A stretch of 64,000 nt of DNA, from the NCBI GenBank assembly GCA_943370145.1, contig CALRPY020000005.1, forward strand, positions 42,677-106,676, read 5' to 3'. The notes below the pieces were generated by a model, which saw only the letters and a program-made list of their open reading frames with translations, was not told the origin of the DNA and did not search any database. Within the stretch, counting starts at the first letter, position 1; every line of letters begins with the position of its first letter. This DNA is from Ga0077536 sp943370145. Lineage in GTDB: Bacteria > Pseudomonadota > Gammaproteobacteria > Ga0077536. Made by a program: the position numbers and the translations under genes. This document shows positions 15,419 through 24,700 of this stretch, in pieces.

Positions 15419-16414
15419 ATGAAGCTTGCCCTCTACCTGCCCAATTTCCGCGACCACGTCACGGTCAAGGAACTCGAGGACCTCACGAACCTCGCCGAGG
15501 CGCTTGACTTCGATTCGGTCTGGACGCTCGACCGCATCGTCGTGCCCGAAGCCTCCGATCAGCACAAGCTGCAGTACCCGTTCGGCATGATGGAGCAGTT
15601 CCCGAAGGCGCTGCCGGTGTCCGCGCGCGGGCAGTGGCTGCACGGCATGCCGCTGATCCCGTGGCTCGCGGCGAAGACCACGAAGCTGCGCATCGGCATG
15701 AGCATCATCGACACACCCTACCGCGCACCTGGCGTGCTGGCCGGCGAGATCGCGACGGTCGACCACCTGTCGAACGGGCGGGTGAACGTGGGCCTCGGCT
15801 CCGGCTGGATGCCCGAAGAGTTCGCGGCCGCGAGCGCCGCCCCTCTCTTCCCCAAGCGACACAAGCACGTGCGCGAGACGATCGAGGTGCTGCAGGGCAT
15901 CTGGACCAACGACCTCTTCGAATACCACGGCGAGTTCGCCGACTTCGAGCGCTGCGGCTTCGGCGCCAAGCCGCTGCAGAAGCCCTGCCCGCCGATCTAC
16001 TTCAGTGGTCTCAAGGATCCGAAACGCTCGGCGCGCCGCATCGCGAAGTACGGCCTCGCGGGCTGGATCGGCATCCAGGACACGCCCGAGGAAATCGTCC
16101 GCTGGCGCAGCGAAATCCAGCGCGAGCTCGATGAACTCGGCAGCGGCCGCTCGCTGGCCGATGGCTTCGATATGTGCAGCATGATCTGGTTCACGATCAC
16201 CGACGAGCCCAGCGACCAGACGCCGAACGGCAAGTTGAGCAATCTGCTGGTGGGCACCGCCGCGCAGATCACCGACAACCTGAAGCGCTTCAAGGACGCT
16301 GGCATGGACATGCCCCTGCTGTGGCCGCCGTTCAGTGGCGTGCCGGTCTCCAAGACACTGGACGACATGAAGCGGCTGGTCGAGGAGATCATGCCGAAGG
16401 TCGAGGCTGGCTGA
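15419..16414 (+). CDS. Luciferase-like (LLM) flavin/F420-dependent oxidoreductase
   Basis: 331 residues with the bacterial-luciferase TIM-barrel pattern: N-terminal MKLALYLPNF, LTNLAEALDFDSVWTLDR, TTKLRIGMSIID, and NGRVNVGLGSGWMPEEF around residues 118-134. Such enzymes use reduced FMN or F420 to oxidise or reduce diverse substrates. Strong GAGGAGGCC ribosome site. It precedes the beta-lactamase-fold gene by 45 bases, so the two may be an operon. Cofactor and substrate cannot be told. Confidence 0.85.
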   Translation: MKLALYLPNFRDHVTVKELEDLTNLAEALDFDSVWTLDRIVVPEASDQHKLQYPFGMMEQFPKALPVSARGQWLHGMPLIPWLAAKTTKLRIGMSIIDTPYRAPGVLAGEIATVDHLSNGRVNVGLGSGWMPEEFAAASAAPLFPKRHKHVRETIEVLQGIWTNDLFEYHGEFADFERCGFGAKPLQKPCPPIYFSGLKDPKRSARRIAKYGLAGWIGIQDTPEEIVRWRSEIQRELDELGSGRSLADGFDMCSMIWFTITDEPSDQTPNGKLSNLLVGTAAQITDNLKRFKDAGMDMPLLWPPFSGVPVSKTLDDMKRLVEEIMPKVEAG

Positions 16415-16459
16415 GCCGGCAACGGCCCATCATTCAAAAAAACAAACGGGGAGGACGAC

Positions 16460-17656
16460 ATGGCCACGAAGAAACCGGCCGCGCGAGCGGCGAACTCGAA
16501 CGTCGCGAAATTCGGCTTCGATACCGCCCGCCTGCAGCGCGTGCGCGACGCCGTGCGGGCCGACATCGACGCCAGCCGCTGCCACGGCGTGCGCCTGCTG
16601 GCCGCGCGTCGCGGCCACGTGGTGCTGGATATCTGCGAGGGCTTTGCCGAGCGCGCGGCAAACAGGCCGATGAAGCCGGACGCGGTGTTCGCCACGATGT
16701 CGGTGGCCAAGCAGTTCACCAACGTGCTCGCCCTGTCGCTGGTCGAGCGCGGCCTGCTGAAGCTGCACGCACCGGTCGCCGAACTGATCCCGGCCTTCGC
16801 CACCCTCGGCAAGGAGAAAGTGAACCTCTACCACCTGCTGACGCACACCAGCGGCGTGATGTCGGCGATTCCCCCGGTGGCGCCAGAGGTGCTGATGAAT
16901 ATCGACAGGCTGATGGAATACGCCTGCGCGCTGCCGCTCGAGTCGCAGCCCGGCGAGCGCGTGAACTACTCCATCCTGCTCGGCCACACGATCATCGCCG
17001 CACTCTGCCTCGCCGTCGCCGGCCGCGGGCGCAGCTACGCGCAGATGCTGAAGGAAGAGATCTTCGATCCGCTGGGCATGAAGGACACGAGCCTCGGCGT
17101 GCGGCCGGACCTCGCGCAGCGCCTGTCCCCGGTGCGCGTGTCCTACGACAATCTTCCCGCCCTGCTGCCACCGGCCGCGGTCGAGGGACTGGGCACGCTG
17201 CTCGCGATGCCCGGCGGCGAACTCCCGGGCGCCGGCTGCGTCAGCACCGTGCAGGACGTGCTGCGCTTCGCCGAGATGCTGCGCCGGGGCGGCGAACTGG
17301 ACGGCGTGCGCATCCTCTCCCCCGCGATGCTCGAGTTCTGCACGCGCAACCACACCGGGAGTCTCCGCAACGTGCTGTTCGACATGTGGCGGGGCGTGCG
17401 CAACTGGATCGAATACCCGGCCCACATCGGCTGCGGCTTCTTCATGCGCGGCGAGGGCAACCTGCCGGGGCTCTTCAGCCCGCTGAATTCACCGCGTACC
17501 TTCGGCGGCTTCGGCGCCGGCTCCACCGGCTTCGCGGTCGACCCGGCGCGTGAGCTCAGCTTCGCGTTCATGTCTTCGGGGCTCATGGAAGACAGCTACC
17601 ACTTCGAGCGCATCGGGGCGCTGCAGGGCATGGTGCTGGCCGCGATCGTCGATTGA
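16460..17656 (+). CDS. Serine hydrolase of the beta-lactamase (class C/EstB) fold
   Basis: 398 residues. The active-site SxxK is MSVAKQ (Ser81, Lys84), and a tyrosine in VNYSILLG near residue 175 sits where the class C YxN motif is expected (the asparagine is replaced). NSPRTFGGFGAGSTGF near the C-terminus carries the HTG-like third motif as GSTG. Such enzymes are esterases or peptidases more often than antibiotic-resistance enzymes. No signal peptide is seen, so it is probably cytoplasmic. A fragment of a second copy of its C-terminus is at 28002-28088. Confidence 0.85.
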   Translation: MATKKPAARAANSNVAKFGFDTARLQRVRDAVRADIDASRCHGVRLLAARRGHVVLDICEGFAERAANRPMKPDAVFATMSVAKQFTNVLALSLVERGLLKLHAPVAELIPAFATLGKEKVNLYHLLTHTSGVMSAIPPVAPEVLMNIDRLMEYACALPLESQPGERVNYSILLGHTIIAALCLAVAGRGRSYAQMLKEEIFDPLGMKDTSLGVRPDLAQRLSPVRVSYDNLPALLPPAAVEGLGTLLAMPGGELPGAGCVSTVQDVLRFAEMLRRGGELDGVRILSPAMLEFCTRNHTGSLRNVLFDMWRGVRNWIEYPAHIGCGFFMRGEGNLPGLFSPLNSPRTFGGFGAGSTGFAVDPARELSFAFMSSGLMEDSYHFERIGALQGMVLAAIVD

Positions 17657-18220
17657 GCGGCCGTGTCGCCGGGTCGAGGGTGCGCGCCGCGTTCTGGACG
17701 CCCGGGACACGCGCGCCGCTCGCAGCGCTGGTCGGCGCCGTGTCCGGCCAGCCACTCGACTTTCGGGTGACCTCGCAGTTGCCTCGGGTCCGGTCGCGGA
17801 TTCATCCCGGGCTGGTCCCGTAATGCACTGTCGTGCGCGCCGGCTCTCCGGCACGCGACGCAAGCGTGTGCGGCAAGATTCCCCTCAATCCATGAATGCA
17901 TATCTCCCTTTTAATGCGGGAAATTTTCTTTTTATAAAGCAGTAAATAATCCCATATCGCATTTCCCGAACGCCGCGTCAGGACCGGCTGCCCGGGCTAA
18001 GCGCCTGATATCAGGCGTCCACTGCGCGCTGACCGGGCGTGGGCCCCGACACCGGCAGTCGGTCTGCGCGCCGTGGGAGACGCTCCCAGGTGGCGGCCGG
18101 CGCGCTTCAAGCCCCTTTCCCCGCAGCCGCTAGACACCGCGACTGGGCACAAGGCACCCGAACGCTGCATGGACAGACGACTCGGCCCGCGCCCGCCTGA
18201 CCTGATGTTCCGGAGGGGAC
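17657..18220. other. Leader region of the chemotaxis operon
   Basis: 564 bases without a credible gene. An A/T-rich tract (about 17890-17955, with TATAAA) stands out against the GC-rich surroundings and is the likely promoter zone. A 16-base perfect palindrome lies at 18002-18017. I found no convincing sigma-28 or sigma-54 promoter match by eye. Confidence 0.45.
18002..18017. promoter_or_regulatory. Perfect palindrome ahead of cheY
   Basis: CGCCTGATATCAGGCG is a perfect 16-base dyad about 200 bases upstream of the cheY start. It may be a regulator site of the chemotaxis operon; a restriction-type or chance palindrome is also possible. Confidence 0.35.
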
Positions 18221-18619
18221 GTGAACCCGAAGACGCGCTTTCTCGTCGTCGATGACTTTTCGACGATGCGCTCCATCGTGAGAAACCTGCTCAAGGACCT
18301 CGGCTACGAGCACGTGCAGGAAGCCGACGACGGCCGGACAGCGCTGCCCATCCTGCAGGGCGGCAACATCGACTTCCTCATCACCGACTGGAACATGCCC
18401 GGCATGCCGGGACTGCAACTGCTGAAGGAAGTGCGCGCCGATCCCAAGCTCGCCGCCCTGCCGGTGCTGCTGCTGACGGCGGAGGCGAAGCGTGAACAGA
18501 TTATCGAGGCCGCCCAGGCGGGGGTGAACGGCTACGTCATCAAGCCGTTCACCGCACAGGTGCTGAAGGAGAAGCTCGACAAGATCATGGCCGCGCGGGA
18601 AACCGCGAACCGGGGCTGA
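18221..18619 (+). CDS. cheY: Chemotaxis response regulator CheY
   Basis: 132 residues, starting at GTG after CGGAGGGGAC. Single receiver domain with the acidic pair Asp11/Asp12, phospho-acceptor Asp56 (ITDWNMPGMPG), Thr86 (LLLTAE) and Lys108 (YVIKPF). Phosphorylated by CheA, it binds the flagellar motor switch and controls turning. It is first in an operon of eleven genes and is followed by its phosphatase CheZ six bases later. The order cheY-cheZ and the W-x-MPGMPG text fit the motor-acting CheY of gamma and beta proteobacteria. Confidence 0.95.
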   Translation: MNPKTRFLVVDDFSTMRSIVRNLLKDLGYEHVQEADDGRTALPILQGGNIDFLITDWNMPGMPGLQLLKEVRADPKLAALPVLLLTAEAKREQIIEAAQAGVNGYVIKPFTAQVLKEKLDKIMAARETANRG

Positions 18620-18625
18620 CTGACG

Positions 18626-19351
18626 ATGGTCGCGCGGAGCTCCCTGCAGCAGGCCCATGGCGCCGTGGTCGCGCGACTGGTCGCCGCCGTCGAAGCGGAT
18701 GATCAGGCCGCCTTCGACGAGACGCTCGAAGGCCTGCTCGAAGGCCGCAACGAGTCCGTTTCCCGGGCGTTGCGGGGAATCGCCGACACGCTCGATACGG
18801 CGATGGCGTGCTTCCGCCGCGGGTTCCGGCTGAGCGATCTCGCCGAACGGGAAGTCCCGGACGCCATGCACCGTCTCAATCACGTGCTGACGCTCACCCA
18901 CGACGCGGCACATCGCACCATCGAACGAATCGAGGCGTGCCACGCCATCGCCACCAGCACGGGCGCGGGCGCACAACAACTCTCGCACGCACTCGCGGGT
19001 GCCGGTGCAGAAGCGCCGGAAGACCTGACGGATGCGCTGGCGCAGTTTCTGCGAAGTACAGCGATCCAGTGCGAAAGCCTGCGTGAGCACCTGGGGGACG
19101 CCATGCTGGCCCAGACCTACCAGGACCTCACCGGCCAGATCATCGGCAGGGTCATCGCGCTCGTGCGCGACGTCGAAGGCGTGCTCTGTGAACTGATGCG
19201 CCTGTCCGGCGCGGCAGGGCCGGGCGCGCCGGAAGCCGCGAGCGCCGACGATCTTGCCCGTGGGCTTGGTCCCGCCATCCCGGGCCGAACCAGCGACGCG
19301 GTGGCAAGCCAGGCGGACGTCGATGCCCTGCTCGCGGATCTCGATCTGTAG
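18626..19351 (+). CDS. cheZ: Chemotaxis phosphatase CheZ
   Basis: 241 residues. The catalytic helix AQTYQDLTGQIIGRVI (162-177) holds Asp167 and Gln171, equal to Asp143 and Gln147 of E. coli CheZ, which speed CheY-P hydrolysis. A long helical hairpin precedes it, and the C-terminal tail ADVDALLADLDL is the CheY-binding peptide. A linker of low complexity (about 195-225) joins the two. Sits directly after cheY. Confidence 0.92.
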   Translation: MVARSSLQQAHGAVVARLVAAVEADDQAAFDETLEGLLEGRNESVSRALRGIADTLDTAMACFRRGFRLSDLAEREVPDAMHRLNHVLTLTHDAAHRTIERIEACHAIATSTGAGAQQLSHALAGAGAEAPEDLTDALAQFLRSTAIQCESLREHLGDAMLAQTYQDLTGQIIGRVIALVRDVEGVLCELMRLSGAAGPGAPEAASADDLARGLGPAIPGRTSDAVASQADVDALLADLDL

Positions 19352-19381
19352 ACCGGACACGCACGGAAAAAGCGACCCAGC

Positions 19382-19714
19382 ATGACCGACGCATCGACCA
19401 CCTGCGGCATTCACCCGGAAGACGGCGGCCGCATCGCGCTCGCGACCCATTGCACGCTGCGCGAATCCCTCGCGCTGAAGTCCCTGCTCGTCGAGCGCTG
19501 CGCATTGCACAGGGACATCGAACTCGACGGCGGCGCCGTCGAGCGCATCGACACCGCGGGCCTGCAACTGCTCGCCGCATTCTTCCTCGAGCTCGGCGCA
19601 CGGGGCCAGAAAGTCCGTTGGTGCGGCGTCTCCGATGTCCTGCGCAACGGCGCGCGGCAGGTCGGGCTCGACGGGGTGCTGGGGCTGCCGCCGGCGGGGG
19701 AGACCGCGCGATGA
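19382..19714 (+). CDS. STAS-domain protein in the chemotaxis operon
   Basis: 110 residues. A single STAS fold with the loop ERIDTAGLQLLAAF (about residues 55-68), the place where the anti-sigma-factor antagonist serine or threonine is phosphorylated; here it is a threonine after Asp. It is followed in an ATGA overlap by cheA. Such single STAS proteins are found in some chemotaxis and Pil-Chp-like operons; the kinase and partner are not known here. A role in tuning CheA or a partner-switch is an inference. Confidence 0.85.
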   Translation: MTDASTTCGIHPEDGGRIALATHCTLRESLALKSLLVERCALHRDIELDGGAVERIDTAGLQLLAAFFLELGARGQKVRWCGVSDVLRNGARQVGLDGVLGLPPAGETAR

Positions 19715-21783
19715 GCATCGATCTTGCCCAGTTCCAGGACGCGTTCTTCGAGGAGAGCCGCGAGGCGGTGGACACGATGGAAGCCGCGCTGCTGGAACTC
19801 GACGCGCACGGCGCCGATGCGGAGACGATCAACACGGTCTTCCGGGCCGCCCATTCCATCAAGGGCGGGGCCGGCATGTTCGGGTTCAGCGACATCGCGG
19901 GCTTCACGCACACGCTCGAGACCCTGCTCGACGAGCTCCGCGGCGGGCGCATGCGCCTGACGCCGCGCGTCAGCAACGCGCTCCTGCGCAGCGTGGACGT
20001 GCTGCGCGCGATGCTCGACGCGACCCAGCAGGCGCAACCCGCCGCGTCTGCGGAAAGCGCATCGCTGCACGAGGAGTTCCTCGCGATCATCAACGGTGCG
20101 CACGACGAGCCGGCGCCGCAGGCGGCTGCGCCGTGCGCCGCACAGCCCCTTCCGGCCGCTGCCCCGGCGACGACGCCGGGGAACGCAGTGCGCTGGTCGA
20201 TCCGCTTTCGCGCGCTGCCGGACCTCCTCACCCGCGGCAACGACCCCGTCCGCCTGTTCGCGGACCTGGCCGGCATGGGCACGCTCGAGGTGCGGGCGGA
20301 CCTGCGCGGCCTGCCACCGCTCGCGCAACTCGATCCCGAGGTCTGTCACCTCGCCTGGGAACTCGTGCTCGAGACGGCGCTGCCGCGCGAAACGATCGAC
20401 CTCATCTTCGAATGGGTCGAAGGCGACTGCGAGTACGCAATCGAACCATTGCCGGCACTCGCCGCGAACGACGGGCCCGCGTGCGTTGCGTCCATCTCGC
20501 CGGTGGCGCCGCCGGAGCCGCCTGCGACGGCCTCCCGGCCGGTCGCGGCTGCCGGCGACGCCGGCGTGCCGGCCAGGCCCGCCGGCAATGCCGACAGCGG
20601 CTCGATCCGGGTCAGCATCGAGAAGATCGACGACCTGCTCAATGCGGTCGGCGAGATCGTGATCACGCAGTCCATGCTGCTGCAGCTCGCCAGCCGGGTC
20701 GAGGGCACGGACAGCGAGCGCCTGCGCAGCGGTCTCTCGCAGCTCGAGGCGAACGTGCGCGAACTGCAGGAGAGCGTCATGCGCGTGCGCATGCTGCCGG
20801 TGAGCTTCGTGTTCAGCCGCTTCCCGCGCCTGGTGCGCGATCTCGCGCAGCGACTCGGCAAGCAGATCCGGCTGCAGGTGACCGGCGAGCAGACGGAGCT
20901 CGACAAGACGGTGCTCGAAAAAATCGGTGACCCGCTCGTCCACCTCGTGCGCAACAGCATCGACCACGGCATCGAGCCGCCGGATGCGCGCGTCGCCGCC
21001 GGCAAGGCGGCCGAGGGGACTGTCCGCCTGCACGCCTTCCACAAGGGCGGTTCGATCACGATCGAAGTCAGTGACGACGGCGCGGGGCTCGACCGCGAGC
21101 GCATCCTCGCCAAGGCGATCGCGCGCGGCCTGGTGGATCCGCGCGATGCGCTGAGCGAGGAACAGGTGCACGAACTCATCTTCCTGCCGGGCTTCTCGAC
21201 CGCCGATGCCGCCACTGACCTCTCGGGGCGCGGCGTCGGCATGGATGTCGTCCGACGCAACATCCACGAACTCGGCGGCACCGTGGAACTCCACTCCGAG
21301 CGCGGCAGGGGCACGCGCTTCGTCGTGAACCTGCCGCTGACGCTCGCCATCGTCGACGGCCAGCTGGCCGCCGTCGGCGACGAGACCTACATCGTGCCGA
21401 TCGTTTCCATCATCGAGTCGCTGCAACTGCGCCCGGGCACGAGCAACGCGCTCGGCGGCGACTCGGAAGTGTTCCCCTTCCGCGGGGAGTACCTGCCCAT
21501 CGTCCGGCTCCACGAACTCTTCGGGGTCGAACCGCGGTCGGCGGCCCTGCACGAGGGCCTGGTGATGGTCGTGGAAGGTGACGGGCGCCGGATCGGACTT
21601 TACGTGGATGCCCTGCTCGGCCAGCAGCAGGTCGTGATCAAGAGCCTCGAATCGAATTACGGGCGCATCGACGGCATTGGCGGCGCGACGATCCTCGGCG
21701 AGGGTTCGGTCGCGCTGATTCTCGACGTTCCCGGACTCATCCGCCTCGCGGCCTCGCGGCCGGCGCCGCGGCGGGTCGCCTGA
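19711..21783 (+). CDS. cheA: Chemotaxis histidine kinase CheA
   Basis: 690 residues, normal length. Hpt domain with phospho-accepting His48 (FRAAHSIKGGAGMFGF); a second domain at about 160-250 (RALPDLLTRGNDPVRLFADL) of the P2-like type; dimer helix pair (IDDLLNAVGEIVITQSML...); HATPase with HLVRNSIDHGIE, DDGAGLD and GRGVGMDVV; and C-terminal CheW-like domain. Alanine/proline linkers separate them. The start overlaps the STAS gene. It autophosphorylates in a complex with the receptor at 22378-24294 and CheW. Confidence 0.95.
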   Translation: MSIDLAQFQDAFFEESREAVDTMEAALLELDAHGADAETINTVFRAAHSIKGGAGMFGFSDIAGFTHTLETLLDELRGGRMRLTPRVSNALLRSVDVLRAMLDATQQAQPAASAESASLHEEFLAIINGAHDEPAPQAAAPCAAQPLPAAAPATTPGNAVRWSIRFRALPDLLTRGNDPVRLFADLAGMGTLEVRADLRGLPPLAQLDPEVCHLAWELVLETALPRETIDLIFEWVEGDCEYAIEPLPALAANDGPACVASISPVAPPEPPATASRPVAAAGDAGVPARPAGNADSGSIRVSIEKIDDLLNAVGEIVITQSMLLQLASRVEGTDSERLRSGLSQLEANVRELQESVMRVRMLPVSFVFSRFPRLVRDLAQRLGKQIRLQVTGEQTELDKTVLEKIGDPLVHLVRNSIDHGIEPPDARVAAGKAAEGTVRLHAFHKGGSITIEVSDDGAGLDRERILAKAIARGLVDPRDALSEEQVHELIFLPGFSTADAATDLSGRGVGMDVVRRNIHELGGTVELHSERGRGTRFVVNLPLTLAIVDGQLAAVGDETYIVPIVSIIESLQLRPGTSNALGGDSEVFPFRGEYLPIVRLHELFGVEPRSAALHEGLVMVVEGDGRRIGLYVDALLGQQQVVIKSLESNYGRIDGIGGATILGEGSVALILDVPGLIRLAASRPAPRRVA

Positions 21784-21803
21784 TTACAATGGAGCTACCA
21801 GCC

Positions 21804-22316
21804 ATGAGCGCACCCCCGCAGGGCGAAATCGACGGCAGCGTCGGCGCCCGCCAGTTCCTGACCTTCGATCTCGGCGAGGAGAGCTACGGCGTGGACATCC
21901 TGCGCGTGCAGGAAATCCGCTGCTGGTCGCCGGTGACTCGGCTGCCGCTGGCGCAGCCGCATGTGCTCGGCGTGCTGAACCTGCGCGGCTCCCTCGTGCC
22001 GATCGTCGACCTGCGCCTGCGCCTTGGTCTGACGCGCGCCGAATTCACGCCGCTGACCGTCATCGTCGTGCTCAGCGTCGAAACCGACAGCGGCACGCGC
22101 GAGTGCGGCCTCGTCGTCGACAACGTCTCCGACGTCGTCGAGATCCCGCCGGCCGCCCTGCGACCGGCGCCGCACCTCGGCGGCGGCGCGGTCCAGGCAT
22201 TCATCCAGGGCCTGGCGACGCTCGGCGACCGCATGCTCATCCTGCTCGACTGCGCGGCGCTCGTCGGCCGCGGACTCGAAACCGGCGCCGACGAGCGCAG
22301 CGATGTCGCCGCCTGA
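21804..22316 (+). CDS. cheW: Chemotaxis coupling protein CheW
   Basis: 170 residues from the second ATG, preferred because GGAG at 21791-21794 lies at a good spacing. The SH3-like CheW domain is clear: FLTFDLGEESYGVDILRVQEI, then VLGVLNLRGSLVPIVDLR and the later VVDNVSDVVEIP and RMLILLD. It links receptors to CheA. The start at 21789 (five more residues) cannot be excluded. Confidence 0.92.
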   Translation: MSAPPQGEIDGSVGARQFLTFDLGEESYGVDILRVQEIRCWSPVTRLPLAQPHVLGVLNLRGSLVPIVDLRLRLGLTRAEFTPLTVIVVLSVETDSGTRECGLVVDNVSDVVEIPPAALRPAPHLGGGAVQAFIQGLATLGDRMLILLDCAALVGRGLETGADERSDVAA

Positions 22317-22377
22317 CCGGCCGGCGCTTCACACCGATCACGCACCACGCGAAAGAACCGACAGAAAGGACCTCACG

Positions 22378-24294
22378 ATGGCCACCAAGAAAGCGCCGCC
22401 CGCCCCCAAGTCCACCAAGCCACGACGCCGCGCCCCGGCCACGACCGCGCGCGGAGGGACCACGGAACGGGCTGCGGCGAAGGTGGATGCCTTCCGCGCC
22501 GCGCTCGACCGGACCCATGCAATCGTCGAATTCGCCGCCGACGGCACGGTCGTCGAGGCCAACGCGCAGTTCCTCGCGCTGACGGGCTACGCGCGCGAAG
22601 AACTGCTGGGCCAGCACCATCACGCGCTGGTCGCGCAGGCCGAGGCCGAATCGCCCGCCTATCGCGACTTCTGGGACCGGCTGTCGAGGGGCGAGCCCCA
22701 GGGCGGGCGCCTCCGGCGCATCGGGAAGGGTGGCCGCGAGTTGTGGCTGCAGGCCTCCTACAACCCGCTACTCGACAGCCGCGGCCGCGTGCAGCGCATC
22801 GTGCAGCTCGCCACCGACGTCACCGCGCTGCACGCGCAGGAGCGGCTGAACGGCGCGCTGCGCGCTGCGCTCGAGGGCGTCACCTCCAACGTGATGGTTG
22901 CCGACACGAACTTCGACATCGTCTACATGAACACCGCGGCCGCGGCGATGATGAAGTCCAACGAGAACGACTTCCGGCGCGACCTGCCGCATTTCGATGC
23001 AAGCCGCCTGGTCGGCACGAACATCGACGCTTTCCACCGCAACCCGGGGCATCAGCGGGGCATGCTCGCGGCGCTCAGCAAGACCTTCACCGCGAACATG
23101 AAGATCGGCGGTCGCAGCATGCGCATCGTCGCCAACCCCATCTTCGACGCCGCGAGCGGCGAGCGCATGGGCAGCGTCGTGGAATGGGTCGACCGCACGC
23201 AGGAAGTCGCCACGGAGTCTGAAATCCAGGGCATCGTCGATGCCGTGGTCGAGGGCCGCCTCGACCAGCGCGTGGGCCTCGACGGCAAGGTGGGCTTTTT
23301 CCAGGACCTCGCCGGCGGCATCAACCACCTCGTTGAAAATCTCGCCGGGGTGATCCTGCAGGTCAAGGAAGCCGCCAACGAGGTCAGTCGCGGCGCGGAC
23401 GAGATCAGCCAGGGCAACCTGAACCTCTCGCAGCGCACCGAAGAGCAGGCCTCCTCGCTGGAGGAGACCGCTTCGTCGATGCAGGAGATGACGAGCACGG
23501 TCAGGCAGAACGCCGACAACTCCGGCCAGGCCAACCAGCTTGCGGTCGCGGCGCGCGACCAGGCCGAGAAGGGCGGCGAGGTGGTCGCGCGCGCGGTGCG
23601 CGCGATGACCGACATCAACGACTCCTCGAAGAAGATCGCTGACATCATCGGGGTGATCGACGAGATCGCCTTCCAGACCAACCTGCTCGCGCTGAACGCG
23701 GCGGTGGAGGCGGCCCGCGCCGGCGAACAGGGCCGCGGCTTCGCGGTGGTGGCCTCCGAGGTGCGCAACCTCGCTGGCCGTTCGGCGACCGCCGCGAAGG
23801 AGATCAAGGGCCTCATCAAGGACAGCATGCGCAAGGTCGAGGAAGGGTCGACCCTCGTCACGCAGTCGGGCGCGACCCTCGAGCAGATTGTCGCAGCGGT
23901 CAAGAAGGTCACCGACATCGTTGCAGAGATCGCGGCGGCGAGCCAGGAGCAGTCGGCGGGCATCGAGCAGGTCAACAAGGCCGTCATGCAGCTCGACGAA
24001 CTGACGCAGCAGAACGCGGCGCTGGTCGAAGAGGCCTCGGCCGCGAGCCATTCGATGGCGGAGCAAGCCCGCGCGCTCGACGAGTCGATGTCACGCTTCA
24101 CGGTGGCCGAAGCAAGCGCGCAGCCGGCCGCCCACCGTCCCCGCGTCGCGCCGCCGCCGCCGTCGCCGTCGCGCCCGGCCGCAGTAGCCCGGCCCCGGCC
24201 GTATGCGGTGAAGTCGGGCAACGGTGCGGCCCGCGCCGTCCAGGGCCTGGCTGACGCCGTCGGCGCGGACGACGCACTCTGGAAGGAGTTCTGA
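22378..24294 (+). CDS. Soluble methyl-accepting chemotaxis receptor with two PAS domains
   Basis: 638 residues, no transmembrane segment. After a basic, alanine-proline N-terminus come two PAS domains (about 43-155 and 160-275), then a HAMP-like helix and a long methylation helix pair with the hairpin tip AFQTNLLALNAAVEAARAGE. A proline-rich linker follows and the last residues are LWKEF, which fits the xWxxF tether that binds CheR and CheB in Tar-type receptors (family knowledge). The receptor probably senses an intracellular or redox/energy cue through its PAS folds. No haem or FAD ligand can be named. It lies between cheW and the second cheY. Confidence 0.93.
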   Translation: MATKKAPPAPKSTKPRRRAPATTARGGTTERAAAKVDAFRAALDRTHAIVEFAADGTVVEANAQFLALTGYAREELLGQHHHALVAQAEAESPAYRDFWDRLSRGEPQGGRLRRIGKGGRELWLQASYNPLLDSRGRVQRIVQLATDVTALHAQERLNGALRAALEGVTSNVMVADTNFDIVYMNTAAAAMMKSNENDFRRDLPHFDASRLVGTNIDAFHRNPGHQRGMLAALSKTFTANMKIGGRSMRIVANPIFDAASGERMGSVVEWVDRTQEVATESEIQGIVDAVVEGRLDQRVGLDGKVGFFQDLAGGINHLVENLAGVILQVKEAANEVSRGADEISQGNLNLSQRTEEQASSLEETASSMQEMTSTVRQNADNSGQANQLAVAARDQAEKGGEVVARAVRAMTDINDSSKKIADIIGVIDEIAFQTNLLALNAAVEAARAGEQGRGFAVVASEVRNLAGRSATAAKEIKGLIKDSMRKVEEGSTLVTQSGATLEQIVAAVKKVTDIVAEIAAASQEQSAGIEQVNKAVMQLDELTQQNAALVEEASAASHSMAEQARALDESMSRFTVAEASAQPAAHRPRVAPPPPSPSRPAAVARPRPYAVKSGNGAARAVQGLADAVGADDALWKEF

Positions 24295-24334
24295 TGCCGG
24301 CGCGCGCCGGCCACACGACGCACGAGGAAACGAC

Positions 24335-24700
24335 ATGGCTTTGATACTTGCGGTGGATGACTCCGCGTACATGCGACAGATGGTGGGCGCGACGCTGAAG
24401 AGCGCGGGACACGACGTGCTGGTCGCGGCCGACGGCGAGGAAGCGCTTGCGATCGCCAGCGAGGGCGCGGGCGTGGATCTCGTGATCACCGACGTCAACA
24501 TGCCGAAGATGGACGGCCTGACGCTGGTGCGCGAACTGCGCAGCCTGCCGCAGTACAAGGGCGTGCCGCTGCTGGTCCTCACCACCGAAGGCAGCACGGA
24601 GAAGAAGATGGAAGGCAAGCGGGCGGGCGCGACGGGCTGGATCGTCAAGCCGTTCAACCCGGACCGTCTGCTCGAAACCGTCTCCCGCGTGCTGTCATGA
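24335..24700 (+). CDS. cheY: Second CheY-like response regulator
   Basis: 121 residues; start MALILAVDDSAYM after CACGAGGAAAC. Receiver-only protein with the acidic pair in VDDS, phospho-Asp in ITDVNMPKMDG, threonine in LLVLTTEGS and lysine in IVKPFN. The DSAYMRQMV and K-x-x-x-G text resembles CheY proteins that act as phosphate sinks or motor regulators. It may compete with the first CheY (18221-18619) for CheA phosphate. Its stop overlaps the next start. Confidence 0.92.
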   Translation: MALILAVDDSAYMRQMVGATLKSAGHDVLVAADGEEALAIASEGAGVDLVITDVNMPKMDGLTLVRELRSLPQYKGVPLLVLTTEGSTEKKMEGKRAGATGWIVKPFNPDRLLETVSRVLS

